Source: Saururus chinensis (taxonomy: Eukaryota; Streptophyta; Magnoliopsida; Piperales; Saururaceae). From it: a stretch of 64,000 bases of DNA. A program made the position numbers and the translations under genes. Below, one piece after another: positions 1-12,251 of this stretch. The stretch is taken from NCBI GenBank assembly GCA_035235625.1, contig CP141140.1, positions 53,625,351 through 53,689,350 on the forward strand. The letters are read 5' to 3'. Within the stretch, counting starts at the first letter, position 1. Each line of letters starts with the position of its first letter. Below the pieces are notes generated by a model. The model saw only the letters and a list, made by a program, of their open reading frames with translations. It ran no database searches and was not told where the DNA came from.

Positions 1-1477
1 TATTAAGAAACCAACTCCAAGATGAGACCTTTTCACAAGAGAATGATGCTATACATTTTGAAAACGGACGGCTGTTTCCTAGTGTACCAAATGTTTTGCA
101 AAAACTTTTACATAAACCATTTACATTCTGAATCAAATGTACCACATTTCCAACACCCAAATTCCAAATCCCTTCTAAAACCCTCAACTCCGATGCACCA
201 TGAGCACCAAATCCCTTCTAAAACCTTCTATGTGGGATTCTGCTCTATAACCAACCACTTCGAACTGCAAGCCATATCGCTTCATCCAAGGATGAGAGAA
301 ATTAAACAAAAAACAGATAAACAAAAACAACAAACTTTGAACAAGATGTAAAGTGGAAGTACCAAAGGACTAGTAAATGTTATTCATCAGAGACCCAGCA
401 CAGCTTTCACAACTAACACCCTTCCCTGTGCTGCAACTGAGTGCATAGCGTACGAGGGTTTGGGTGAGATCTTACCTAGAGGAGAAAGAAAATCCTCACC
501 AGGATGTGCCAAACTGCTCACAAGTAAAACCCTCGAGCCTACAACACCACGAACTCAAATGCCTGAAACACAAGCTCCTTCGGAGAGCAGGGCTTGGATG
601 AGGACACGAGAGTGGAGGCTTAGGGTTAGCCGTTTAGGTAGAAAACCCGCTATGGTACTGAGATAAGTGTGAATGGATTGCGTTTTATTCACTTTCAAAG
701 AAGCAAATTCATTTTTTAAAGTAAAAAGTAAAAAAAAAATAACACTGACGGTCCTGACCCGACTCGACGTTGAGGTTTGGGTTTTTAATTTTACCATCGA
801 GTTATTTGGGTGAGTTCAAGTTTTAGGTCACCCTGACATGAATGACGTCATAAATATTAAATTTTTATATTTTATAATAACTTTTAAAAATATTTTGATG
901 GGCATGAGATAAGTTTAAATCATTATTTAAAATTATATATTTTTAATAATAAAGTTAATATTTAAAAAAAATTCTAAATGAGTTCGATCGAGTTTGAATT
1001 TAACATATTTAAGTTATAATTATAATCAAGTAGTATCTTCTCTTAATAATTTGTGGTCGACGACATGAATCTTACGTCTCTATTTTAACATATTTTATGC
1101 TAACTATTTTGTAAAAGATAATATAATCATATCTTCTCTCCCTTTCTCTATTTAAACCCTTCCTCAAGCAAACCCTAGCCCCCATCTCCTTCACAAGCCC
1201 TTGGGAGAAGCCATTAAAGCTGAGAGCTTGGAGGTCCTAATGACTGGAAAAGAGGATCCGTTGTCAGCAAAGGAGGTGAGGGGGAGGAGCATACGCGAAG
1301 ACACCGCTGAGAAGAGGTAGGATCCTTGTTTATAAAGCTTGTTTGTGGGAAATGGCTTATGATTATATGTTTAAGTGTTGGATCATTAGTAATCTTTGTA
1401 ATTAATGTAACAGAGCAGTTGACATCGACATCATCATTCTCCCACCGGTGGTTGTCCGACTCTATTTTACCATTATA

Positions 1478-1510
<33 letters not shown>

Positions 1511-1608
1511 ATGCGTGCATGTGTATGTGCGTGTGTATTTGTGAGGAACTAGGCTATATCAAAGCCATGGCAGATTGAAGGTATCAAATTTTGCTGAAGT
1601 AGTCACTA
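1..1608. other. Unassigned AT-rich flank with a GT microsatellite
   Basis: I recognise no gene here. The short open frames on both strands match no family I know. A (GT)n run with GC and AT interruptions lies at about 1477-1543. A promoter-like stretch at 1140-1240 (TATTTAAA, then a leader rich in CCCTAG/CCCATCTCC) precedes a 26-codon frame starting with ATG at 1240; see the findings. Confidence 0.5.
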
Positions 1609-2847
1609 TGTCATGACCCGGATTTTAAAAGCCTTTTTAAATAGCACGAATGATAAGTCAAGAGAATTTTTTTCTTAAATACAAAACAAACCATTCGATT
1701 AAATATCCAGGTCATGATAACCGGGATTCACAAATATAAATATCAAATCATATGATATTATTACACGTATAAAAATTCCATAAAGAATAGCCTATCCATC
1801 TAAGTACAAGTTTGTCATCCATATGAAAATAAATAACTAAGTTGACACTCACAGCAAGGCTATACTTACATACCATAATTGCATAAACGGGGAACTTCAT
1901 CTTGTGCTCGCCTCCTAGTCTCACTTATTGTCGCTTAGAAAATATGCAACCAACTAAACCAAACAACAACAACAACAATGGTACCTCTTCACCTTCAGGA
2001 GAAAAGCTTCCAAAGGGGCAAAAGGTTTTATTAATATTTTTTAGATCGGGTTAACATCACTCGATGTTAATTGCCTACATATTCATCAGACAACATTTCC
2101 AATGTTTCTAACAAGATCGGAACCAGACGTAGTTCTACATAGAAATCTAGACTATCCTAAGAAGTATAGCATCACACATGCAATGTTTAAGTATTTTAAA
2201 ACAACCTACATTTTATGCAAGTCCTTTAATCGTTCCACCTGTCTAATTAAACAAGCAATATTAAACAAAGTTATTAATTATTTCACAACCTTTGTTCAAT
2301 AATTAATACCTTTCATCATTTAAACTCAACTCTAGGTTTAATATAATATATACTCACTCAGAGATAACTCGATTCTCAAAGAAATCCCCAAATATAGGAC
2401 TCCAACATTGGAGTAGACTACTTAACAGTAGGTTGACCCAAATCCTCAGGGCTCTCAATAGCCTACTACGAATCTGAATAAGAGGATCCTAACTGTGTTC
2501 ATGGATACAGATCGGCAAGAAGTGCAAGCCTTCCATGATGCTCATACAACTCTGCTTTTTGTACGTACTATATGGTCCTTGGAAGTAAAACAGTTAATTT
2601 ACATGTCTAATTCAAGTAAAAGGTCTTGTGCACTATATTCAACTTTGAATGATCATATCTCCCTCATCTAAATTTTGATTCGTGCGTTCTCGGTGGCGTT
2701 TCGAAGCTCCTTCTGTCTACTTTCCATCCATATAGGTCACAGCCACCAGTTCCAACTAATGATTAAGTTATTCTCATTAGAAAATCAAGGAGTTCACTAC
2801 ACTAATTTCACATGGTTGACTTCAAGAATTTAGAAAATTCCCAAACA
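1609..2847 (-). mobile_element. Solo LTR, 1.24 kb, target-site duplication CACTA
   Basis: The element opens with TGTCATGACCCGG and closes with GAAAATTCCCAAACA. It is flanked on both sides by CACTA (1604-1608 and 2848-2852), a perfect 5-bp target-site duplication. No coding region or second LTR is attached, so it is a solo LTR left by LTR-LTR recombination. Its ends match, in reverse orientation, the LTRs of the short element at 31232-32413, but its middle is about 900 bp longer. In transcription sense it reads on the minus strand. Confidence 0.85.
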
Positions 2848-3540
2848 CACTAGTTATCAAAGGAATTCCAATTTGGTTGCATGGCCTCTGCAAAAGCACA
2901 AGGGTAGATGAGAAATTCCATCAGCAACTCCCAACCGGCACATGAACTTGTAACTTCGGATGACTGACTGTGGAGGGAACAAACAATTACGGTATGCAAA
3001 CTCCGAATTATGGATGGCGAAGGTGACCTCAAGTTGCCGAGGAGTGACAATTGTCGCCCTTGGCTTCCCAACGGTTGGCTCGGTTCTATCCACCGGTAGT
3101 AGAGATGCTGGGCGGAATCTCTGCTGCCCATTTCATTAAAAAAAGGGCTACGGCAGCATAAATGTAGAGAATACTAGCAACTCAGGATGGTGGGTAATAG
3201 AGGAGCCATTGTAAGCTTAAAAGTATTCGTTTGGTTCTTAGATTTGCCAGTAAAGGCGACTCTATTTCATCCGCAAAAGTACGCAGAAGAGAACTGCCGT
3301 CAAAGTTTGAGGGTAGAATGCGATTAAGAGGCCAGGGTGATGTTAGGATGGTGGGGACGGAAGTAATTCCGGAAGCCTTGAGCCAAAAAAATCCAGGCTA
3401 ACCCGCACCTGAGCCTGCCCGGTTCAATTGAATTGGGCCGATTCAGATCTATTATTACCCTCCCCTTTCATGTTTTCTTTATATATATATATTGTATAAA
3501 TAATAAATAATTAGTTAAAACCTTGCCATGGGACAAGAGG
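2848..3540. other. Unassigned stretch between LTR blocks
   Basis: A 93-codon open frame on the minus strand (2850-3131) overlaps a second open frame of 78 codons. Neither resembles a family I know. The GC content is somewhat higher than in the neighbouring LTR sequence, so it could be a remnant of host sequence. An (AT)n tract lies at 3480-3491. Confidence 0.3.
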
Positions 3541-4690
3541 GGTTTTGATTGACTAATAGTACCTTCATTACTAATTTATCTTCAGAGCTGATTATAGGTT
3601 AATAAACTGTGTAAAAATTTATTCATTCCTTTAGAACAAACATGTGACTTAAATAAATTATTATGGACTATGCTTTGACTATGCAGAACCTTGAGCTATG
3701 GAGTCTTAGGTTCCTTAGGGTTTTAACTGAAAAGCCTGCAAAGACTTATTTTTCCCAGAGTTGGGGAATGGTGGAGAATGCGATACGCTTTCTTCACTGC
3801 CATGACGGTTTGGGTATTAACCATAGAGGTCTTATCATCTCCCATAGGTCTTCTTAGGACCATATAGTGCATACGAAAAGTGGAGTTACATGAGCATTAT
3901 GGAAGGTTTGTGTTTCTCACAAATATGTGTCCATGAGCACAGTTGGGATCCATTTCTCTATATTCGTGGTAGGCTATTGAGAGACCTGAGCGTTTGGGTC
4001 AAGCTGTTGTTAAGCAATTTACTCCAAGGCTAGAGTCTGGCATTCAGGGATTTTACATAAATTAATCTCCGCATCAATTTTAATTATATTGGTAGTTTAG
4101 TTTCTGACATTGAGACATTAATGTTCCAAGACTTCTAACACTGTGAAGACGGTTTTAGGGCTTGGGTGTGATAGAGTAAGATAACAATAGAATAATTATA
4201 AGTGGATTATAAACAATAATTAAAAACCAAATCTTAGTCCCTCAATGGGTTTTATAAACTTGCTTGATCCTATTGAGTATAAATGGGTATACTCATGCAT
4301 CTCTGTGATGTAGGTACCTCAGAGGAGGAATAGCAGAGTAGCTAGCTGGATTCGTGGAGCGGAGATTCACTGATTCACAGTAGGATTTGCTTTATTTTCA
4401 TTAAATTGTAATAAGGCATGGGAGTTGTCATTTCATACTTTATTTGCTACTCATAGTTGGTTATTAGACTTTTCACATGGATGAGACCTGATTCTTTATT
4501 TAATGAATTCAATCGACTATTATTCTTATTCATGGTCTGATATTATCATTATGTTGAAAAATGACATTCATGGATTGGTGTTTATTTTATTCGTTGGTTT
4601 GCATGATTTGATTTGAGCAAAAAGAAAAAAAAATACTTGATTTTTTCGCTGCATTTACTTCAAAAATGTTATTTAGAAAGACCCTAATTG
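3541..4690 (+). repeat. Degenerate LTR-derived fragment, plus orientation
   Basis: The interval 3660-4020 is the inverted counterpart of 5520-5830: both carry diverged versions of the same text around TCCATGAGCA. A second part at 4450-4530 (GGATGAGACCTG, TTTAATGAA) recurs at 10170-10210. No intact coding frame is present. The boundaries are approximate. Confidence 0.5.
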
Positions 4691-6640
4691 TGATAGTTCA
4701 TAAATACGAATATCAAAATATATGATATTATTATGTGCCACCAAAATCCATAAGTAGTAGGTTATTTATCTAAGTACAAGTTTGTGAGCGGCCTAAAAAT
4801 AAGCACCAAGTTGGCGCTCGCTCTATTAATACAATTACTAACCATAATTTAAAAAACAAAGAACTCAATCCCATGTTGCCTAGTCCTAGTCTCGCTAGTC
4901 CTCTCCTAAAGAACCTACAACCAACAAGATCCAACAACAATGGAACATCTCCTCTCTCAAGAGGAGGATTTCCAAAGAACAAAAAGATTAAGTATTATTA
5001 TTTTGATCAGGCCAACATCACCAAGATGCTAGTTGTCTATGTACTCATTGGATAACATCTTTAATGTTACTGCCAACAAGATCGGATCTAGACGTAAAAG
5101 CCTAGCAACTAATACTATCTCATGAAGCATAACATCTTATATACAATGGTTAAGTATTTTCAGCCAACCTACATTTTATGCGAGTTCCTTAATTGTTACT
5201 TATTCTAATTTAACAATCAATAACAAACAATCATCATTAATAACCTCGTCTAATCCCTTAGGCAGATAGACACATCAAATGTCATCTAGAGTGACACGTG
5301 AAGCAAACAACCCTTAATTGCTTTGACCCAACTTACAAGTTAAATAGAACATATCACATTACTCTACCAGTGATGAAGGATGATACACTGCAATTAAAAT
5401 ATAAGAAAATTAGAACATAATATAAGTATGCACCAACCCATAGATAACTCAAATCTTTAAGAAATCCCAGAATACTCATTTTCACTTTTTTGACATATGA
5501 TTGCACAATAGTTTGACTCAAGTCCCCTGGGCCTTCATAAGCCCACCATGAATTTCGAGACATGGATCCCAACTATGCTCATGGACACAGATGGTGAGAA
5601 ACACAAATCTTCCATGATGCTCAAGCAACTTTGTTTTTCATATGTATTATGGTCCTGAAAAGACTTGTAAGAAACCATCAGTAAAGATTTTTCTAAGCCA
5701 ATACCCAAACCATCATGGTTGTGAAGAAAGTGTATAAGTATTACAATCTTCACCCTCCCCAACTTTAGGAGAAATGTCCTTAATGACAAAAAATATTGTA
5801 ACCCATAGAAGCCTAAGGTCCATGTGATCATCAATCCCAAACACTCAAAACTTAGATTTGATCAATTTTATCTAGTTAAGTATTAGTCCAAATAATTGGG
5901 TCTTCTTCACACTGTGAATCGGCCCAATAAACAACTCACCCAATGAGCTATGACTCAAAAACCATCCCAAACCCTATCGGTCTCCTTGAGACTAAGGTAA
6001 ATTCTCATAGATACCCTCAGTTCATTAAACAAGGTAAGTTCTACGTCAAGGCCCCTGCTCAATCTATGAACTGGTCGTAGACCCCATTGAAGGTATTTTA
6101 ATCTTTATCTTAATTAGGTGTTTTCCCCTAATCCAAAGCCAACCAATCTCTCTTGCTTAACTTTCATTAATATCAATTTAGTAATACATTACTAACACAT
6201 CAACATCAAAAGCATGCATCAGAGTAAGCAAACATAAGTAATATGGGGTCACAAAAGTCCCAACAAGCAACCCTACTAGGACTTATACCAATAATGGTAA
6301 TCAAAGGCCTATTTCACTCATTGGAAGGGCTAGGTCTAGACAAATTCAAGTTTAGGAATGTAAATAACTTCTATGTTCCATGAAAGCTATGTATACAGTA
6401 TTTTAGCAGTTTGATGTACTCTGTTGCAAGCACATGTCTTATGATGCCTAAAACCATATGAATGAAGGTTCTTCCCTTTATTTCCCATGACAGAGTGACC
6501 TATAAGTGTCATTGTGTTGCCTACTAGTCACACCCCTTCAATTTGGAGGCATTTATTATCATTATAGGGTGCCCTAAATCTCTTTCGATTAGTAGTATAT
6601 ATTTCTATGAAAACATATTAGATTGCCCCTACGGGCATTG

Positions 6641-7812
6641 TGTTGGTTTGTTGGACTATGTGTGTGGCATAGACAAACAGATAAAATAAAGTGTCTCTAA
6701 CTTGCAATTAAGTAACAAGATTTATTTTCCCATTTAAGCAAAATAAACTTAGAATTTAACCAATTAAACCTTCCTAATTCCAATGTGTTCTAACCATAAA
6801 TTCTCAATCAAATCAGCAATCCAAACACAAAAGAATTTTTAGTGGAAACCCAACTAGGGAAAAACCACGGGATGCTCTGTCCAAATCAACTATGTACTAT
6901 GTAAATTTAAGATTATAGAATTACCAATTACATAGACAAAAGACTCTTTTTTCTTCATACCGGCTGGATTTTCACGCCACTCTTGCATTCTAAATCAACC
7001 ACATCTTGGTTGCTTTCCGACCATAACTTGATCTTCTTCTCCTTTATTCTCTCTTAATCAACATAAATTTTTCATCTCCTCTTTGAATGAATCTTCTATA
7101 TACTTGATCTTCTCATCAACAAACTTCAGCAAACACGTAGTGTTTTGTGCTCTTATCTCACATCTAATCACTCTTTTTTATTTATGGTATAGATTTTCAC
7201 AATTTAGAAGATAACTCACTCAAAACTTTATTGAAGAGACTCCACACAAGCTCTCAAAGTTTTTCTAGGTCTTCTCTCTTCCTCCATCACATTCCAATCT
7301 CTTTTTAAAGACTCACAAACCCTAAAAAGAAGAGCTCTCTACGTTAGAATTGTAACCAAACTAAAAAATCTTAATTTTGGCAACCTGCCGCTCAAATGAT
7401 CGATCATTTCCACAGATCAATCAATCGTTCCCTGTATTTTACATAACAACTCTTCAAACGATTGATTATTTCATCAAGTTAATCAATCACTAATTCTTGG
7501 CTTCATTTTGAATAGTGCAATTTTAGGTGCCAACTGATCGTTCTATCAATTTTTCTTAAATTTGATTTTTCACTATTTAAAAATCCAAACTTCACCATTC
7601 TTTCACCTAAGGTCATTTTTACCTTAAAGTGTGTTAATGTGATGTATGTGCATGCTTTTATATGGCAAAAACACATATTTAAGTCTTCTTTTTTTTCCAC
7701 ATAGAGAAATTCATCTTCAAACTAGAAACTGACTCAAAATATACATTTGATGACAATATTTTGATCACGACAATAAGCAAATACATGACATAAAAATACT
7801 TCTGTTCTTACA
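6641..7812. mobile_element. Nested solo LTR, 1.17 kb, target-site duplication CATTG
   Basis: The element begins TGTTGGTTTG and ends TGTTCTTACA, so it has TG...CA termini. It is flanked by CATTG at 6636-6640 and 7813-7817. There is no internal domain, so it is a solo LTR. The sequence is unlike the other LTR families in this window. The text near 6840-6870 (a line about a GTGGAAACCC block and ACCACGGG) recalls Copia-type LTRs, but that assignment is weak. Its insertion splits the older LTR copy around it. Confidence 0.8.
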
Positions 7813-8999
7813 CATTGTGATAATTCTCCCACATGGGATATAGTCCTATCCTTTGGGTCATATCGGTCATCTCACCCTCTTTCCTTCAATTTTGAGTCAT
7901 TACCCTCTCAAGATATTCCACCCTCAAATTACCCCACGTGAATGCGGATATGTTTGCTCATAAGGGTATTTTTATCATTTTATTTAGATCCTTCATCCTA
8001 TTGAGTCTAAAACTGGGTTCAAAGTCACTTCTTGATGTAATGAGCCCGGGGTGATTTTTCTGGTATTTTATAGGGTCATAAACCCCTTGAACCAAGCTTG
8101 GTTCACTCAATAATTCACCCTCTAACTCTAGGGAAAAATAGTCAATTACCTATTTACTAGGATTTTCCCCCACCATGTGGATTAACCTATATTTAGAGTA
8201 CACCCTCACCTGTTACTGTAATTTTTTTAAATTTTTAAATTCACTCATATACCCCTAAACCAGACCCCAAGTTAGGTAACTGAGTATTGAACTATGGTTC
8301 AACTACGTAAAATAATTATTTCACCATATCTGGGATTTTTTTCCCAAGTGGAATCTTAGTTAGAATAGTCATCACTTTATCTCAGTCAAATGGTAATTTT
8401 GGAGATTTTTTTTAACACCTACACCCTCCTGAATCAGACACAGTTTGTTCGTGCTCTTGTTTGTTTTTTAACTAAACCAGACTAGATTTAATTAATTTGG
8501 TCCAAGGGATGTATTCCCCACTCAAACTATCTACAAAGAACTCCTAGGTGCTTTGCCCCCAGTGTGCATCTACCGATTGCTCAACTTCTGTTCATAGAAC
8601 CGAGACCCACGGCGTCAACTATGAAGTTCTCTCTCTTCCATGACTAGCGTCTGGCACTATCTATAGCCAACGACTCCAGTAGAGGTCAGTCTAGATAGAA
8701 ATGGATCAAAAAGAAGGTATACAATGTCAAAGGAGAAGCCCACATCCATTCCCCACTTGCTGCTTCAAGGGATGGGTTGTGCTCTACCTTTAGTCCCACT
8801 GGTTCTCCAATTCTTAACATAGAGCATCACATACTCGAGTAATTTATTACGTGGGAATCTTCATGCAATGCAACCAAGCTTCATATTAACAAATTAGTTT
8901 CAGTGCTCACTACACAATTCTTCTAGTAATTATGTGACTAAAGAATTCCAACCATCCATTGATGCAAAACAAAGAATGGGTATGTTTAAACATTAATAT

Positions 9000-9210
9000 G
9001 AATTAGTCTTGATTCATAGAAAATGATATTTCTACCTTACTTTCTCTACACCAAAAGCCTACTCTACATCTGATAGGACTGGAAAGGGTTAATCTCTATA
9101 TTGTGAGCTATAACTCACAACTCACCTTCTCTATCCAATGAGAGATTGGAGTAGACTTTTTGTGTAGAGAAAGTGAAGTAGAAATCTGCCATTAACCAAG
9201 ACTATGTAGA
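9000..9210. repeat. Foldback (inverted-repeat) element
   Basis: The left arm at about 9002-9064 and the right arm at about 9146-9208 are imperfect inverted complements of roughly 60 bp. They share the blocks TTTCTAC, ACTTTCTCTACAC and AGTCTTG. The loop is about 80 bp. There is no coding region. This is consistent with a small MITE-type foldback inside the LTR block. Confidence 0.55.
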
Positions 9211-9840
9211 GCACATAAACAGGGTCTAACAACTATGGATAGATACATGGAAATCTAATAGTCCTAGATAGCTCAAGTCACATGATTATGTGAAAAGAGC
9301 AAGGAATACAAATCAACAATTGGAGAACTCGTGCATAACCGAAAAATTGAGAACAACAAGAATACAAGTGTAAAAATATTATATCTTGCCAAAACACCCA
9401 TCTTCGAGCTTGCTCTTCCCAACAAACCAGCCAACTTGCCAAAAAAAATTATTTGGCTAGGTGGGTCTTTATAATTAATAGGGATTATGGATCCTAATCC
9501 CCTAAGGATTTGGCCCAAAATACCACTCATTGGCCTTTATGCCCAATTTTCGTCACTAAATTTAGCCAAGATCGCAGAACAGTAAGTGGCCCAATTACAT
9601 GTCTATTTGGGTAAACAAGCCCTATATAATATATCCAACTTCAAATGGTCATATCTTCCTCATCCAAACTCTAATTTGTACATTCTTGGTGGCATTTAGA
9701 AGCTATTTCCATCCACATAAGTGTTTAGTTTAAAAATTCATTTATTTTGGAAGTTATTATTTCAAGAAGGTTGAGGGGTCAAGCATACTACTTTTTATGT
9801 GACCAACTTTGAAAATTTAGAAAATTCTCAGACGCTACCA

Positions 9841-10376
9841 TGATGTTATGAAGATACTTTGTTTTAACTTACATATGTTCATGATGATTGTATATGATGT
9901 TTGAAATGTTATTATATTGTTATTGTATGTAGTTCTTACTTATCCATCTCACTAAGTATATTTATATAATTATTATCATTGTGGTGTCTGTTTTCCAGAA
10001 GAGTAAGTGGGCAAAAAGATTAGGGTGCGAGGCAAGGATGATGATCCAACTTCTTAGAAAGCGTAGGATTTCTAATATTTCTCTCTGGTTGGACTTTTAG
10101 ATTGTGTGTATGACTTTAGGCACATAAGTGCCAATTTATTAATGTTGGTATATATATTACGTGTTATGGACATATACTTGATGAGACCTGTTTCTTTAAT
10201 GAACTATTTGATGATGGATATTATGTGCTTTGTTCGATATTCATAATTTCTAAAAAACAAGGAAGTTACACCCAAGTTATTCTTTACTGGTGATTTAAAT
10301 TTATGATAGAATTATTCATCTTTCCATTGCATGCTATTTTTATAAATAAAAAAATCTAAATCCTTGGGGTGTGACA
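9841..10376 (+). repeat. LTR-derived 3' end, plus orientation
   Basis: The segment ends with TCCTTGGGGTGTGACA, a typical LTR terminus. It shares diverged text with 61600-61990 (CTTCTTAG, GGATTTCTAAT, TATGACT, GGACAT, TACTTG). It is probably the tail of another long LTR whose start has been lost. Confidence 0.45.
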
Positions 10377-11809
10377 AAGTAACACCCACAATAGTCTAAG
10401 ATTAATGTTATGGTATAGGGATGATATCTTGTTACATCATCAAACAAACATTGATTTAAAGATTTAATAATATCCTTAACGATAAAATAATATTGCAAAA
10501 TTGATTCAACATTATTGCATAATCGATTTAGTAATAATACAATAGCGATTCAGCAATATTGCATAATCAATTCAGCAATCACTTTAGCATTATCAATTCT
10601 ATGATATAGCTCAACCGATTATGCAATATTGTGAAATGATTCAATAATATAGTGATATCATTTAATTGATTTCACCAAAATTGAAGAAAATAGAGGGGGG
10701 AAATCATAGAAGGAAACTCTACTTGATTTGGGAGCCATCATGTTGATGATATGGAAGAGGAACAATAAATCAACATTGCAAACAAAGGAGTGTGGGGAGG
10801 GGAGTCGTGTGCAGTAGGCATTGTATCAATGCTAGATGGCGAAGTGGAGGATGAAAGAGAAAGAAAGGGAAGTGGATTGCCTGCATGAGCTGTGGATCAA
10901 TTGTATGAAGCGGTGAATCAATTGCAAGAAGTGATGGATCAACTAGCGGAGGATGTGGTTCGATCACTAGAGGCGGTGAATTGGCTAGCAAAGACAAAGG
11001 AGTGGGCAGAGGAGTGAGAGACTCCATTCTTAGTTGATCGAGATGGAGGGTCATACAAAAAAAGGAGGGAGCTATGTTTTTGTTGAATTGTTTTGTCATT
11101 AACGTGACTGGGGCTTATAGTAGCATTGTCTTATAAAGGAAGAGCAGTTTGGACTGAAATTAATCTAAAAGCAAGTAATTTGTGATACGTGAAAAAATAT
11201 CCAAGTGATATGAAAATAGCATATCTAGTAGGTAATACATAAATCACCCATAGAAAAATCTATTTTAACTGAAGTGTCAAAAGCCAATCCTCAACACATC
11301 TATTTTAGCCTACAGCAGATTTAACCGGTTCACCTCTTGTATGACATTATTAGGTGAGCTAGGGGAGTTCACAGAATTAAAGGCCAAGATGATCCAATTT
11401 ATTGTCACATATTTACAAGGCTATCAATTTTTTCGAGTATTTTTATGGAGGGAGCAATACATTTTGGAATTATTGTAAATGGAACTCAGGTCAGTAGTTC
11501 ATATAGAAGAAGCCTGTTGAGAGACATCCCGGCTGCAGTTAGTGGTTCAACAATAGAAAAGGCTGCCCCTATTTTACAAATGATACTTCCAGCTGGAAAT
11601 TTTGCAGATTTACTATTGACAAAATATAGATAGACAGAACTACGCGCTGCACGACTAACACAATTTGAGGGCTCCATGCGACACGTGCACTCTACACCTT
11701 CATTTCAGCATGTGCGCAGCAAGCATTCAACATACATTCACAAAAGTAACAATGTCAATAGACAAATTACACAAGATTTAACTTTTTATGTACAATTTTA
11801 AAATGTTTC
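10377..11809. other. 3' flank of the N-acyltransferase gene
   Basis: No gene is recognised. Between 10490 and 10640 an AT-rich motif (CAATATTGCATAATCGATT and variants) recurs at irregular spacing. A purine-rich stretch at 10780-11010 gives long but low-complexity open frames on the minus strand. The 3' UTR of the minus-strand gene ending at 11810 should lie somewhere in 11400-11809; I could not place its poly(A) site. Confidence 0.4.
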
Positions 11810-12072
11810 CTACTGTACACCATCCTTAAAAGGTCCTGAATCGTGTAGTAACTTCATGACTAGATTAACCTGCAATTTTATTTTAGTAAGAAAATTATGA
11901 ATAAGGAGCAGCAGAAAATCATCAATTGATCAATGAATTTAAAAAAAAAGGAAGCAAAGAGACAGAACATTTAAGGCCAAGCGATTCAAATGAATAAATA
12001 ATTGGGTTTACAAAAAAGATATCAGAAAATATTGTTTCCTTATCTGTTGGCACATGAATATTTACAATCGTC

Positions 12073-12156
<84 letters not shown>

Positions 12157-12193
12157 AAAAGATAGTGACCTGACCATTCTCTTTTAGCAATTG

Positions 12194-12251
<58 letters not shown>

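Larger units (their letters stand above)
4691..9840 (-). mobile_element. Large degenerate LTR copy, minus orientation, hosting a nested solo LTR
   Basis: From about 4691 the sequence follows the solo LTR at 1609-2847 with many substitutions. Landmarks are the ATATGATATTATT block, the AACAACAATGG block and TTTTATGCGAGTCC. It then runs on through 7830-8540, which is a reversed relative of 32440-33000. It ends at 9840 in a terminus of the same type (on the minus strand TGGTAGCGTCTGAGAATTTTC). The very end near 4690 (the TGTCATGACC terminus) is missing. Without the nested solo LTR it is about 4.0 kb. It has no coding capacity. Confidence 0.6.
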
